Part shown: positions 44,691 through 54,452 of the stretch, one piece after another
How positions within the stretch are numbered: the stretch's first letter is position 1
How the letters are laid out: every line of letters begins with the position of its first letter
Assembly (NCBI GenBank): GCA_030247855.1
Contig: JAPDRN010000001.1
Span: forward strand, 620,001 to 684,000
DNA length: 64,000 nucleotides
DNA from: Knufia peltigerae
Taxonomy: Eukaryota > Ascomycota > Eurotiomycetes > Chaetothyriales > Trichomeriaceae
Reading direction: 5' to 3'
The notes under the pieces: model-generated
The model's database searches: none
What the model was told of the DNA's origin: nothing
What the model saw: only the letters and a program-made list of their open reading frames with translations
Position numbers and translations under genes: made by a program

Positions 44691-47600
44691 TCAGCCAACA
44701 GTCGAAGAATCAATGTCGATGTTGGGGTCAAAAGGGATGTTTGCCAGCCACTCCATTTCCGCAGTATCGAGGGCCAAGTTCCAGGTCAAGCCACCAGCGC
44801 CTGGAAATTGTAGGGTTGGGTCGAGGGAGAACCCAGAGTCGGCAAAAACATCGTTTGTGTTACCTCTCTGGACATCTGACTGCTGGTAAACACCATCATT
44901 CGCGGTAGCATCTAAATCCGGAGAGAATGTTTGTGCTACGAAATGTGTTAGTTTCGACACAGCTATGTATCCATCACGGAGGGGCCCGTACCTCGGTCTT
45001 TGGCCCGGAAGAACTTCTTGTCAATCAAATCAAGCACTTTGAAACATCTTCTCGCCGAGACGCTCTGGGACTCATATCTGTGAAGGCCTCGGAGGCATTT
45101 GTCCCAGCATTGTTGCCATTGGTCATCATCTCCCGCTGGCATGAGATGAGGACACAGCCGTTGCGCCACAAATATGGTGGCAGTAGTGTATAGGTCTGGG
45201 TTAAAATTTAGTGGAAGTCCCGAATATATCCGAAGATGGGGGTTGGTGCTTACAGAACACGTTATACCACCAAGCAGGCAGTGCGGCGTCTTTGGATATC
45301 AAGCTGTCATATACCAAAGAAGTAAGATCTTGAGCTGCTTGAATACAATGTTTGGATATTTTTTCCAATATGGCTTCATTCAGCACTGTTTGGAGTGCAT
45401 CTGTGGAGCAGTAAGACCCAGTGGAAGCATCCGAATTCGAAACAAGGACCGCCAGTACAGGACGAGACAATAAGATTTTGATATGAAGGAAGCTGTGAGA
45501 GTTGCAGTTAGTAATAGTGGGACGATTCAAATGTTGTGGGATAAGCCCTACCGAGCTTGTAAGATTTTTGCCTGTCGGGTGAAAGTGTTGAGAAACGCAG
45601 GGGCTATTTCGGCAAGAATGGGAGAACTCTCTTGGGCGAGAGAGTTGGCGGATGCTGCTTTGTACGTCGAGAGTTGGAGGAATGATGGAAGATTGTCTCG
45701 CCATTTGGTCAATTCGGCATCGAGCTTCAATATATCGTGAAGATTCCCGGTCTTGACCTTGTCGATCAATGAGGAACCCTTGCCAACACCAGCGGTGTCG
45801 GGGCTTATACCAACGTCTGTTGTGCCATCAGAGTATACTGCATCGAGAACTTCACCCACGACCTGGCAGAGCTTCACAGCATGCGCGAAAAAAGCTATCG
45901 GTTTGGGTGAGGTGGATAGTCGCCTGCCCGGTGTAGCTGCAACATCCATCAAATCTTCTTCTTCAATGCCCTCTGGGAAAGTAGCATTGCGAACAGAAGC
46001 AGGAGATAGCATTAGCTGTCGGCCAAACATCATGGATGCAACTCTGTCAAAGGTCAGTGACGACTAACGACGGATAGCGTAGCAAGGCCTATATTGCAAG
46101 AAATGATGAGCAACGGACAACCCGGAGTTGCTTACCTGTCCTGTAGTATGCATCCCCCCCATAACCGTCTCCTGATCTCTTCATCAAGTTTGCTCATTCG
46201 TCCGTTAGGGTGATGATGACGCCGCGCTGGCTTATCAAGTCCGATCGATTGTGCAGTGCGAATGGCCAGGCCAACAATGTTCCAACACATACTGGACCTG
46301 TCGGTGCTCTGGAGATAGTGGCCCATAAGTAGGAGAGCTTGTACCAGGGTTACTTCTCCACACCCTAGACTGTCGAGATTGATGAAGTCTTTCGCACGTT
46401 GGAAAAAGACTTCACCAGTCTCACAACACTCACCAGGGTCAATCATTGGACTATACTGCGTCCCAAGAGCGAACGCCAGGTTGAGTATGCAGAAATATGT
46501 GAGCTCATTACAATAGTAGTCTTCAGTGATCTGGCGGCCTTCTGACACGTTCGTTGACCCGCACGCCTTTTCGTGCGGAGGGGACCACAATCTTTGATAG
46601 CGAACATTGAATGCAGACTTGAAAAGGTACGGGTAGATAGGATGAAAGTATTTCCAATAGCTGGAAAGCAATGCATCTGCAATCTCTCTTGTGGGTATAA
46701 CGTAGTTTCGACGACCAAAAGGTATGGCCTTTGCATTTTTGAAACCTTGAGGGTTGGCTCACCAGGTCAGAACATTCTTTCTTCGTTGGAAGAGACTCTA
46801 CCTTGTTCTCGAAAGCCCTTATTTCTCGCCGTGTTGATAACCTTTGAGGGGCTGTTAAGTTGAAGCACAGCTTGAATGGATTTCATGAATCCCAAGGTGC
46901 TCGAAGGGCCAAAATATGCCCTCTCCAGGGCGAAGCTGCCAGTCTTTTCGTGCACAGAGATGGACGCTATGGCACCCATCCCATCACCTTCGGCTTCAGA
47001 TTCATCGGCCTCGTCCAAGTCGTGATCAAGCTCTGTCGCCTTAAAACAACCATGATCTTTTGTGGTTTGGGCGCCGTCAACAAAGGAGGAACCGGGTCGC
47101 GACGTGCCACTAACCTGCGCGGGAATGCGAACAGGATAGGTGGCAGGCTGCGTAGGCGTTGGTGAGCTGCTGATGGCGTCCAGTGAGACTGAAGACGTTT
47201 GGTTGTGGGCATTGGAAGGCCTCGAGTCGGAAGAGGACCCCACGACGATGGGAGGTGGTGGTTGCCACGTTGAGAGCGGCCTTACGGATTGTTCATGGGC
47301 AGACACATCGAATGCAATGCTCTGATCTTCGGTGCACGTGGATGTGAGTGAGGTGGTTGGAGGCGTCAGAAGCATGCTCTCGAGCTGGCGAACTCGGTTC
47401 TGCAGGGACATAACATACCTGCGATAATGTCAGCATCGCAAGATCACTCGTGCCATAGTGAGAGAACTGGCAACATACTCAGAGTCATGAAATTTGTCCG
47501 ATTTGTCCGAATCCCACATGCAGTTTTGCTCGCCTTTGGTCTTGACAGAGCAGGCTCCACAGACAGGTCTCTTTCCATCACATTTCCTTTTTCGGTCTCG

Positions 47601-47708
47601 ACATGCATTACAAGCGACCGCTGTCTTGCTTCGTTTTGGTCGAGCTTCCGCTGGCCGGTCGGCGTGACGCTTGTTCGAAGGAACAGTAACTTTGTCCAAG
47701 CTGGCCAT
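44691..47708 (-). CDS. Zn2Cys6 transcription factor, likely regulator of the cluster
   Basis: Seven exons on the minus strand: 47708-47479, 47418-46802, 46745-46136, 46043-45552, 45492-45254, 45195-44992, 44935-44691; 878 residues. The binuclear zinc cluster is C33-x2-C36-x6-C43-x6-C50-x2-C53-x9-C63, followed by a linker and a short coiled coil (YVMSLQNRVRQLESML). Residues about 310-600 form the fungal-specific TF domain (YWKYFHPIYPYLFKSAF, LQSTDRSSMCWNIVGLAIRTA, EIRRRLWGGCILQDR, then RPVLAVLV and AWWYNVFYLYTTATIF). The C terminus is acidic, a possible activation domain. Intron 2 (46746-46801) has a weak donor and must be removed because the reading frame meets a TGA within it. Located centrally among the enzymes, it probably controls them through the CGGGAT elements; that link is inferred. 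A frame extension upstream of the ATG has no other ATG. Confidence 0.87.
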
Positions 47709-48539
47709 TTCACTCCGCGCGAAGGCCTCACTCACGGGCTCGACAATTTAGGTGGTAAGTATAGCTGCGAGAGTGGGAAATCAGGAACCAAAGACTTTCC
47801 TGGAGCTGTCTCGTATATCGTGGAGACTGGGAAGAGTGCAGCATCCGATCCAGACTTCTGGAGAACGTGGGGTCCATACAAAAGCCCATGGACGATCGCC
47901 GGTGCTGATACTGCCGATTTCTGACCCGGAACCGCTCCGATAGGTGAGCAAAGGACTTAGTGGGACTGTGGTATGGCGCGACTTTACCTGCTCGAGACTA
48001 CCAACAACACCATCTCCGAGTCGTTCTGGGTGGGAGTCAGCATACCAGTTGATGCAGTTGATAGCAGAATGGTTCTATTTGTGTAGTGTTGGTCGAAGCA
48101 AGAAAGAAGCTTGATTGATGGAAAGCAGTAAGAAAGAATTCTACACGTACTTCCCAATAGAGTTAGGGGCCAACAGTAACCAACAAGGCGAATTCTACTG
48201 TGCACAAAGTCTTCGTCAATTCTTGTTATTCAAGGTAAGCATAGCACCACGGAACCATGCCCTGAGTGACGTTGTGATCGGCGCCCTTCAGCTGCTACAC
48301 CTATGCTTGTAAATATCATCAGCCAGCGTCAATCTCCTGCACAAGATTGTTGTGAACAGTGTGGGCAACTCGCCCCGCCTAAACATTGATTTCGGACGAT
48401 TTCCTATCGGCGACTGGCATTTCCTTCTGCCTCCTGCGAAGGTGGCAACAACATGGATCCAGATCTTGACCACATCAAGCTTTATCGTCGCTGTGGCAGA
48501 TACTTGAACGATGTCACATTTGCCTTTTGCTCAGGACGA
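47709..48539. other. Regulator promoter and 3' flank of the dehydrogenase gene
   Basis: About 830 bp between two minus-strand genes. It contains CGG-type triplets, including CGGTTCCGG (minus strand, about 47926-47934), but no clear CGGGAT palindrome, so the regulator itself may be under different control. No gene is seen. Confidence 0.45.
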
Positions 48540-49846
48540 TCAAATATCAGCCCATGACAGAATCGGTTTGACGACCTGGAACCACTTAGTGTCTGGATGC
48601 ACATCGTTGAGCTGCGCTTACCAGTCCTCTTTTGAGGTCTCGCAACGCGTCCTCGATTGAAGTTGCTGGATAGATCTTTCCGAGTTTGTCCACTGGAAAC
48701 TTCCCTTCCTTGAAGAGCTCTATCAGCCGAGGCAAGAACTGTTCGCAGTTAGTTTCATACAATGTATGGCAGAATGTCCAGCCATGGCCTTACCGTCAAA
48801 GGATCGCTTCTTCCCTCGATGACGCCTGTGATGGTTTTGCATGCGAGCATGGTTTCCAGTGGATCGATCTGAATGGGCGCCTCCGGTCGCGGAAGACCAA
48901 CCAAGGCAAAAGTTCCTGCATGGTTCAGTGCTTTGATGCCCATTTCAATCAACGAAGACACGCCAGTAGTGTCAATGATCTGGTCAACTCCAATTGCTTG
49001 TAGAGCAGTAACGAGATTTTGCTGTTTGCTGGTGTTGATAGTGTGCCTCGCCCCAAAGCTGATTGCGTTGTCGAGTTTGCTCTCCACCAGGTCGACTGCG
49101 ATCAATGTTTCTACTCCCACTGCTTTAGCCGCCAGCAATGCCGCTATCCCGACTGCACCGACTCCGAAAACGGCCAACCGCGTCCATTTCTCTGGCTTGA
49201 GGACGTTAATCACTGTACCTGCTCCCGTATTATATCCACAGCCGAGAGGGGCTAGTAATGCCAAAGACTCCTCTGGAAGGTCGCACGGAATGACACATTC
49301 TTCTGGAACGATGGACAGGTTACTGAACGAAGACTGTCCGAAGAACTGCCCGCGAGCAGGGCGCCCATCTATTAATCTGGCTGGGGCAGTTCCATCTGAG
49401 AGCCTTGTCCCGGCGAAATTGCTAGGTGTCATTTCAGGGCAATTGCCCAACTTTCCAGCCTGACAGTGAACACACTTTCGACAAGTGTGGAAGCTGAGCA
49501 GAACGTTCTGGCCTTCTTTGAGATTTTTGTTTTGGACCGCACTGCCCACCCGACGGATTATTCCTGCACCTTCATGACCCAGGATGGCAGGATACTCTCC
49601 AACAGCCATGGCACCATTTCTGACAGCAAGATCCTTTTATTCAGTCTCAGTTTGCCGGGTTTCGAGCCCAGAATGAAATGGAGACAGACTCACTGTATGA
49701 CAGACCCCAGAATACTTTATCTCGATAAGTAATTCATCACTTCGCACTTCGTCCAAGACAATGTCCACTAATTTGAATGGTGCGTTCACCTCTTCAACAA
49801 CCAATGCTTTCGTTGGTATGTTGGTTGATGGAAGTTCACCCGCCAT
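48540..49846 (-). CDS. Zinc-dependent medium-chain alcohol dehydrogenase (aryl-alcohol type)
   Basis: Exons 49846-49694, 49633-48794, 48738-48622 and 48575-48540 encode 381 residues. Catalytic zinc ligands are Cys49 (SGVCHT), His71-Glu72 (GHEGAG) and Cys183 (PLGCGYNTG). The structural zinc site is complete: Cys102, Cys105, Cys108, Cys116. The Rossmann motif GVGAVG (208-213) is followed by Asp232 in AVDLVESKL, which points to NAD+ rather than NADP+. PLGCGYNTGAGTV and FFGQSSFS are typical of the bacterial and fungal aryl/benzyl-alcohol dehydrogenase branch, so oxidation of a benzylic alcohol or reduction of an aromatic aldehyde is the best guess. An in-frame ATG exists at 49933, but a TATAAG lies at 49919-49924, so the start at 49846 is preferred. 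It is transcribed in the same direction as the decarboxylase gene upstream. Confidence 0.92.
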
Positions 49847-50265
49847 TTCGTCAAATCGATTGATACTTCGCAACCATGTACGAGTTCTTGCAAAACGCGG
49901 TCCTCTAGTGACTCGACACTTATACGTGCTCATCGGAAGAGATCACGACGGCTGGATTCCGGGGCAGAGTTCCCCCCGTCACTCCCCGCTGATACTTGCG
50001 GTAAAGCCCAAAAAGGGGCTGGATCTCTTGTACCGCACCAAGAGGCCACGCCATGTCTATGACTGGGCTCCTAGGATCGACGTCGGCATACTACTCGATT
50101 ATATGAATACTAATAGATTGACGGCCAAACATATACAATTTTACGCTTCGGGATTAGCTGTCCGAATAAGCTAGCCAAATTGGCTCTTTTATGTTTTTTA
50201 GGATAAACCCACACGCGGCACTGAGTGCCTTACATGCCCAAGGACGTAGCAAAGACATGTTCTGG
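49847..50265. other. Dehydrogenase promoter
   Basis: A 419-bp gap between two tandem minus-strand genes. It contains a TATAAG on the minus strand about 75 bp before the dehydrogenase start and an imperfect CGGGAT-type inverted repeat at 50147-50166. Confidence 0.5.
50147..50166. promoter_or_regulatory. TTCGG-N10-CCGAA inverted repeat containing CGGGAT, dehydrogenase promoter
   Basis: Five-base arms TTCGG and CCGAA flank a 10-bp spacer, and the left arm continues as CGGGAT. It lies about 300 bp upstream of the dehydrogenase start codon. The spacing differs from the other cluster elements, so it may be a half-site only. Confidence 0.35.
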
Positions 50266-51518
50266 CTATTGCAGTTTAGCATATTCCTTAGCCAATCGTG
50301 GGAAAAGCTTGAGGGAGTTGTTCCTGAAAATGTCCTCCATTTCTTGGTCATTAAATAAGCCAGAAGCTCGCGGTGCATCCGCTCCTGCCAGATAACAACT
50401 GGTGGAGTCACCACGCCTCGTGTAAGGGAAATCAGTGGCATAAAGGAGACGCTCATGAGGAACACCCAACTCCTTCAAAAGCGGATACTGATATGAGCTC
50501 GAGATACTAGTGTCGAAGTATATGTTCTTGGTAGACAAGATTTCTCGCAGACGCAGTCCGTTATTGTTTTTGGCGATGATTTCGTCAATGTGTTGAGCAC
50601 CAATGCGGTCAGCCAGGAAGGGGAATGCGCCACCGTTGTGAGAGAAAAGAAACTTCACATTGGGATGGCGAAGGAGCAGTCCAGAACTGATGACCGTCGT
50701 GATGGCACGGCAAGTGTCGAATGGGAATTCTTGAACGACTGTCGCGGTGTTGTTAGCCTAGAGACAAGCGGCATCGAACAGAACCAAAGTCACATACAGG
50801 GGCCAAATGGTATGCCCGGTGGCATGACGGTGTCTGCAGGATGAACAAAAACAACTGATCCTTGTCGAGCAAGTTCTGCCCATACAGGTTCAAATGCTGG
50901 ATCTCCAAGGTATTTCTCGCCTGTCAAATCTATCAGTACAATCGAATTGAAGGGAGTTTTACGGCGGAAAACATACCCATTGCTGTCGTCACACCCCAGC
51001 CGTCAGGGGGCAGAGGCAGAATCGACGTTTTCTTGATGAAGGCGAGAGTTTCCTCGATATGAGGCAATGGTAGAATGGCAAAACAGCCTGCAATCGGGTC
51101 TTGTCAGCTTCGACCATCCCATTAACGTGGTTTTGGACGTACCGAATCTTAGCGGGTTATAGGAGACGTATTCCAGCTGTGCTTTGAGGGAGTCTTCACA
51201 CAGCTGTAGAAATTGGTCTTTCGTAAATCTGTTGTGCCATTCATTCTTTATGGATGGAGTCTACACGAAGGGAGGTCAGCAGCGGTGTCCGCCTCTGGCA
51301 TTCGCAAATTGACTTACAACAACAGCGGTCTGCACACCAACCTCATCCATATACTGGATATGCTCTTCAGGCTTCACAGGGAAGTCGGTAAAGGCAATCC
51401 CAAACTTGTTATCCTGGAACTCCGATCGCAATTCAGCGACAGTGGCTGGGAAGCAATGATGGTGCACATCGATGCGACCAGCACCCTTGAAGGTGGTGGA
51501 TTGCTTAGCTGAAGACAT
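50266..51518 (-). CDS. Amidohydrolase-2 family enzyme, aromatic-acid decarboxylase-like
   Basis: Five exons (51518-51318, 51260-51143, 51087-50977, 50920-50798, 50738-50266) give 341 residues, the usual size. The family includes ACMSD, gamma-resorcylate decarboxylase and fungal 6-methylsalicylate decarboxylase, all zinc or manganese TIM-barrels. Metal ligands are present: H19-x-H21 (DVHHHC), His170 (VHPAD), and Asp287 (ATDFPY), with the catalytic-type His218 in FSHNGG. The arrangement fits non-oxidative decarboxylation of a hydroxybenzoic acid better than hydrolysis. There is no signal peptide, so it should be cytosolic. It is divergently transcribed from the lactonase gene with 426 bp between start codons, suggesting co-regulation: a lactone opened by one enzyme could feed the other. 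6-Methylsalicylate-type substrates are a possibility only. Confidence 0.92.
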
Positions 51519-51610
51519 TGTGTTGGATAGGGGCGAAACAACAATCGGGAACGACACAGTAAGTTTTGGTTAGGTGTCCTTATCGAGAACATCTCAGCCA
51601 TTGCTAAGGC

Positions 51611-51619
51611 GTATTTATG
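51611..51619 (-). promoter_or_regulatory. TATA-like element of the amidohydrolase gene
   Basis: Minus-strand CATAAATAC about 95 bp upstream of the start codon, identical in sequence and nearly in distance to the element before the MFS gene. Confidence 0.45.
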
Positions 51620-51677
51620 TTCCATACTTTCGATCTCTGGAGACTCGCCCATCAGCATTGAAGTGAATTCAGAGGCA

Positions 51678-51690
51678 GGGAATGATCCCG
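51678..51690. promoter_or_regulatory. CGGGAT-type element, copy 1 of the bidirectional promoter
   Basis: GGGAATGATCCCG matches the 13-bp palindrome of the MFS promoter at 11 of 13 positions; the right arm ATCCCG is exact. Confidence 0.4.
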
Positions 51691-51708
51691 CCATTGCCCC
51701 ACAACTTG

Positions 51709-51721
51709 CGGGATTGTCCCG
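51709..51721. promoter_or_regulatory. CGGGAT-type element, copy 2 of the bidirectional promoter
   Basis: CGGGATTGTCCCG has an exact left arm CGGGAT and one mismatch in the right arm; the final CCCG overlaps another CGGGAT directly after it. It lies midway between the two start codons. Confidence 0.5.
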
Positions 51722-51944
51722 GGATACTTCAAACATCAACATCTCTTCCCCGGCACATGTAAATTCTCCCCGGCCAAGCCCCCGTATTAGGGAACGGGAA
51801 AACTGTGTGTGACGAAGCGGAGGCAATCTCATAATGTAGAATAAAAAGGGTGCGCAAGAAACCGTGCTTCCCTACTATAGTCGATATCGTCTTCGCTGAC
51901 AGCAACTGAGTCTCTTTTGCGCTTTGGACCAGGCATTCAGCGCC

Positions 51945-53234
51945 ATGTCGAGACCAGTATACCGACCATGTCCGGACGGGACCAAGATGTGGGTCTGTAA
52001 TGTCCTCGAAAGACTCGTTAAGCATCTCAACTGACAATTCACATCAGTTGCTCAATCTCGGAACCATTGAGATCGATGCCAACTACGTTCTTGCTGGACA
52101 CCCCAATGGTAGAATGCGATTCATATCCCCTGTCATTCATCTTATAACTCACATAAAAATGGCTCATTCAGCTGACCACAGCCACAGCGGGAAGCGCGAG
52201 CAATCCAAACCCGAAGCACGAGCGGATTGACCTCGTTCTAATTGCTGTTCTCATCGAACATCCTAAGGCAGGGCTGATTCTGTTCGAGACCGGCTGCCAC
52301 GATGACATGAAAGAACAATGGGGCCCCGTGAGTACTGCCCTCCTTGATCTCTTGTCTCCCGCCATTCCCAGTGCTCACGTAAGGCCCACTTGACAGATGT
52401 ACGATGTGTCTCCCCGCAAGAACTACACTTCGCACAATACGCTCCCCGAACAAATTGCCGCCACGGGACACGATATCAAGGACGTTACGGCAGTCTTGAT
52501 GGGCCATCTCCGTTAGAATTCACGTCTTCCAGCGAGTCTGCGTCACACTGACAGTGACCATATTACAGATGCGGACCATTCGGGGGGATTGATGCATTTC
52601 ATCGACACCGATGTCCCCATCTATGTGCATGATGAGGAACTCCACACTGCGCTGTGGTCACTTTTCACAAAGGTAGGTACCCGGAATGGTCTAGACGAGA
52701 GCATCTAGATTCCAAGTGCGCTGACACCATCCCGCAAAGGCCGATCGAGGTCCATACCAAGCGTCGTACTTGACACCACGACTCAACTGGCAAACCTTTG
52801 ACGGCAAGGTGACGGAGATTTTCCAAGGGCTCTCGTTGCATCATTGCCCAGGGTCAGTTCAACCTCTCAATCCTGTGTCTTTGTCTCTTGGGTTAACATT
52901 ATTTTCAGTCACACGGCAGGACTATGCTGCTTGCAAGTTGACCTCAAAGACGCAGGTACCTTCATTTTCACAGGCGACCAGTTCCATGTCAAGGAGAATT
53001 ATACCCTTCGGCAACCACAGGGCAAGTAATAGAGTCGTGTATCACAAAGCTTCTGGACATTTATTGACTGATCATACTTTACATGTAGGATTTCTGGGAA
53101 GAGATAGAACGACGTGGCTACAGTCATTGACCTATATCGAGAGGCTGGAAAGACTACTGGACGCTAAGATCGTCTATGGGCATGATTCTGAATGCTTTTA
53201 TGAGATGAAACAATTGCCACAGTTCTATACGTGA
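51945..53234 (+). CDS. Metallo-beta-lactamase-fold lactonase
   Basis: Eight small exons (51945-51992, 52048-52108, 52182-52327, 52397-52511, 52569-52672, 52740-52852, 52909-53021, 53089-53234) encode 281 residues. The family (AHL-lactonase-like) opens lactone rings using two metals. The motif HxHxDH is H122-H124-D126-H127 (GHLHADHSGG); further ligands are His197 (PGHTAG), Asp219 (FTGDQF) and His265 (YGHDSE), all intact. The N terminus KMWLLNLGTIEIDANYVL and the ASNPNPKHERIDLV segment match the lactonase subgroup. Intron 1 uses a weak GTCTGT donor, and the last intron (53022-53088) has a GC donor (GCAAGT) instead of GT. No secretion signal is seen. Quorum-sensing lactones or fungal isocoumarin/resorcylate lactones are possible substrates. 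It shares a promoter with the decarboxylase-like gene. Confidence 0.92.
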
Positions 53235-54452
53235 GAAAGAAATGAACATGTCTTAGAGACCAGAGAGTAGGTGGATGGTTCTTGGACTGGGAAAGTCTCC
53301 TGTCAAGTTACAAGATATAGTCATAACTATTATCGATCTAAACCTCCTCTCTTTTTTGATCCATTCGTGATGAAGGTTCCGACATGGTGGCCATCGTGCT
53401 CCGTCTCTTGCAGGAGTTTCGCTTCTAACTCAACCGGAGCTGTGATGGGCTTCTCGTCGGGCGTCTGCATGCCTTGATTCTCGACGAACAACATGCTGAG
53501 ACAACACACAAACATGGATGGTCGATTCTACGACGTCGCTATCGAGTAGTTCTTTGTCATGAATAAATAGGTCTAGAGGCCAATATGCAGATGCGATCTC
53601 AACGTGCTCCAATCAATAAGAAGGCTACTCCATACCTGGTGACCCATGACCGGTGAGGCGAGGTGAGCAAGGGCGGCATCACCCTGTTTCCTGATCGGGG
53701 TTGAAGGTGTGAGCTTGGCACAAAGCGGGCAGATGAGTTATTATATTATGACTGACCAAAGCAAAGGAGCCTAATTGCGTAGAATTCGTCAATAAATTAT
53801 TGTCAGACTGTCATAGTTTTCTAAATAGGACTGCCGCCTACCTGCGCCTGCGCTCAACGTTGACCACCGCATACTCGTATGTGCATCTTTGCATCTTCCC
53901 TTACATCATATAACTTCACAATCTGCATTCGCCCCTCGATCAATCGACTGCCTGCCTCCCGGACCAAGTGTTCCTGCTGTCTCTGCCGACGAAGTCACTC
54001 CCGACTTGGCCGTACCTGCCGTACACCTCTGCTCGTCGAGACACCGCCTCACATCTTCAGCCGACGCCCAGCGTGCGCATTTGCTCAGCGCACACAGCTC
54101 CCGCCACGACGGACATCCCTCTCGTAAATCCGAAAGCAGTCTGTTGCCCAAGTGCCCCTTTCCCGGGCGTTTTCTCCTGTTGATTGGTTCCCGTCGTTTT
54201 GGTTTTGCTCATGCTTCGAGATCCATCAACTCACACCTGATCGCAGTTGCATTCGCGGCAACTGACTTGTCCTCGTACTTTCCTCAAGAATACATCCGTC
54301 GCTCGAGATGTTTTCGGTTTTGTCTCTATCATATCAAGCTTGGGTAGCACATTCTGATATCAGCCGCACGCTGATATTAATGTGCTAAAGATTTATTTTC
54401 TTCTGTCTGTTTTCGTTTCTTTTCATACGAATGGCTTGTATGGCCATCCGGC
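53235..54452. other. Right boundary of the cluster and leader of the F-box gene
   Basis: About 1.2 kb without a recognisable gene. The first part should be the lactonase 3' UTR; 53880-54440 is C/T-rich and probably the long 5' leader of the F-box gene. Short open frames here have no family likeness. Confidence 0.5.

Larger units (their letters stand above)
51519..51944. promoter_or_regulatory. Bidirectional promoter of the decarboxylase-like and lactonase genes
   Basis: The 426 bp between the two divergent start codons contains two related CGG palindromes (51678-51690 and 51709-51721), a further CCCGT-N8-ACGGG inverted repeat (51781-51798), the CATAAATAC element facing the amidohydrolase gene (51611-51619, minus) and an AATAAAAAGG (about 51839-51848) facing the lactonase gene. 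This density of dyad CGG sites is the highest in the window. Confidence 0.55.

Noticed and set aside
49847..49933. N-terminal extension of the dehydrogenase from the ATG at 49933
   Set aside because: It would put the start codon upstream of a TATAAG element and add 29 residues not typical of the family.
38915..53234. A complete polyketide or patulin-type biosynthetic cluster
   Set aside because: No synthase, acyltransferase or ketosynthase motif is present between the flanking core genes in the window.
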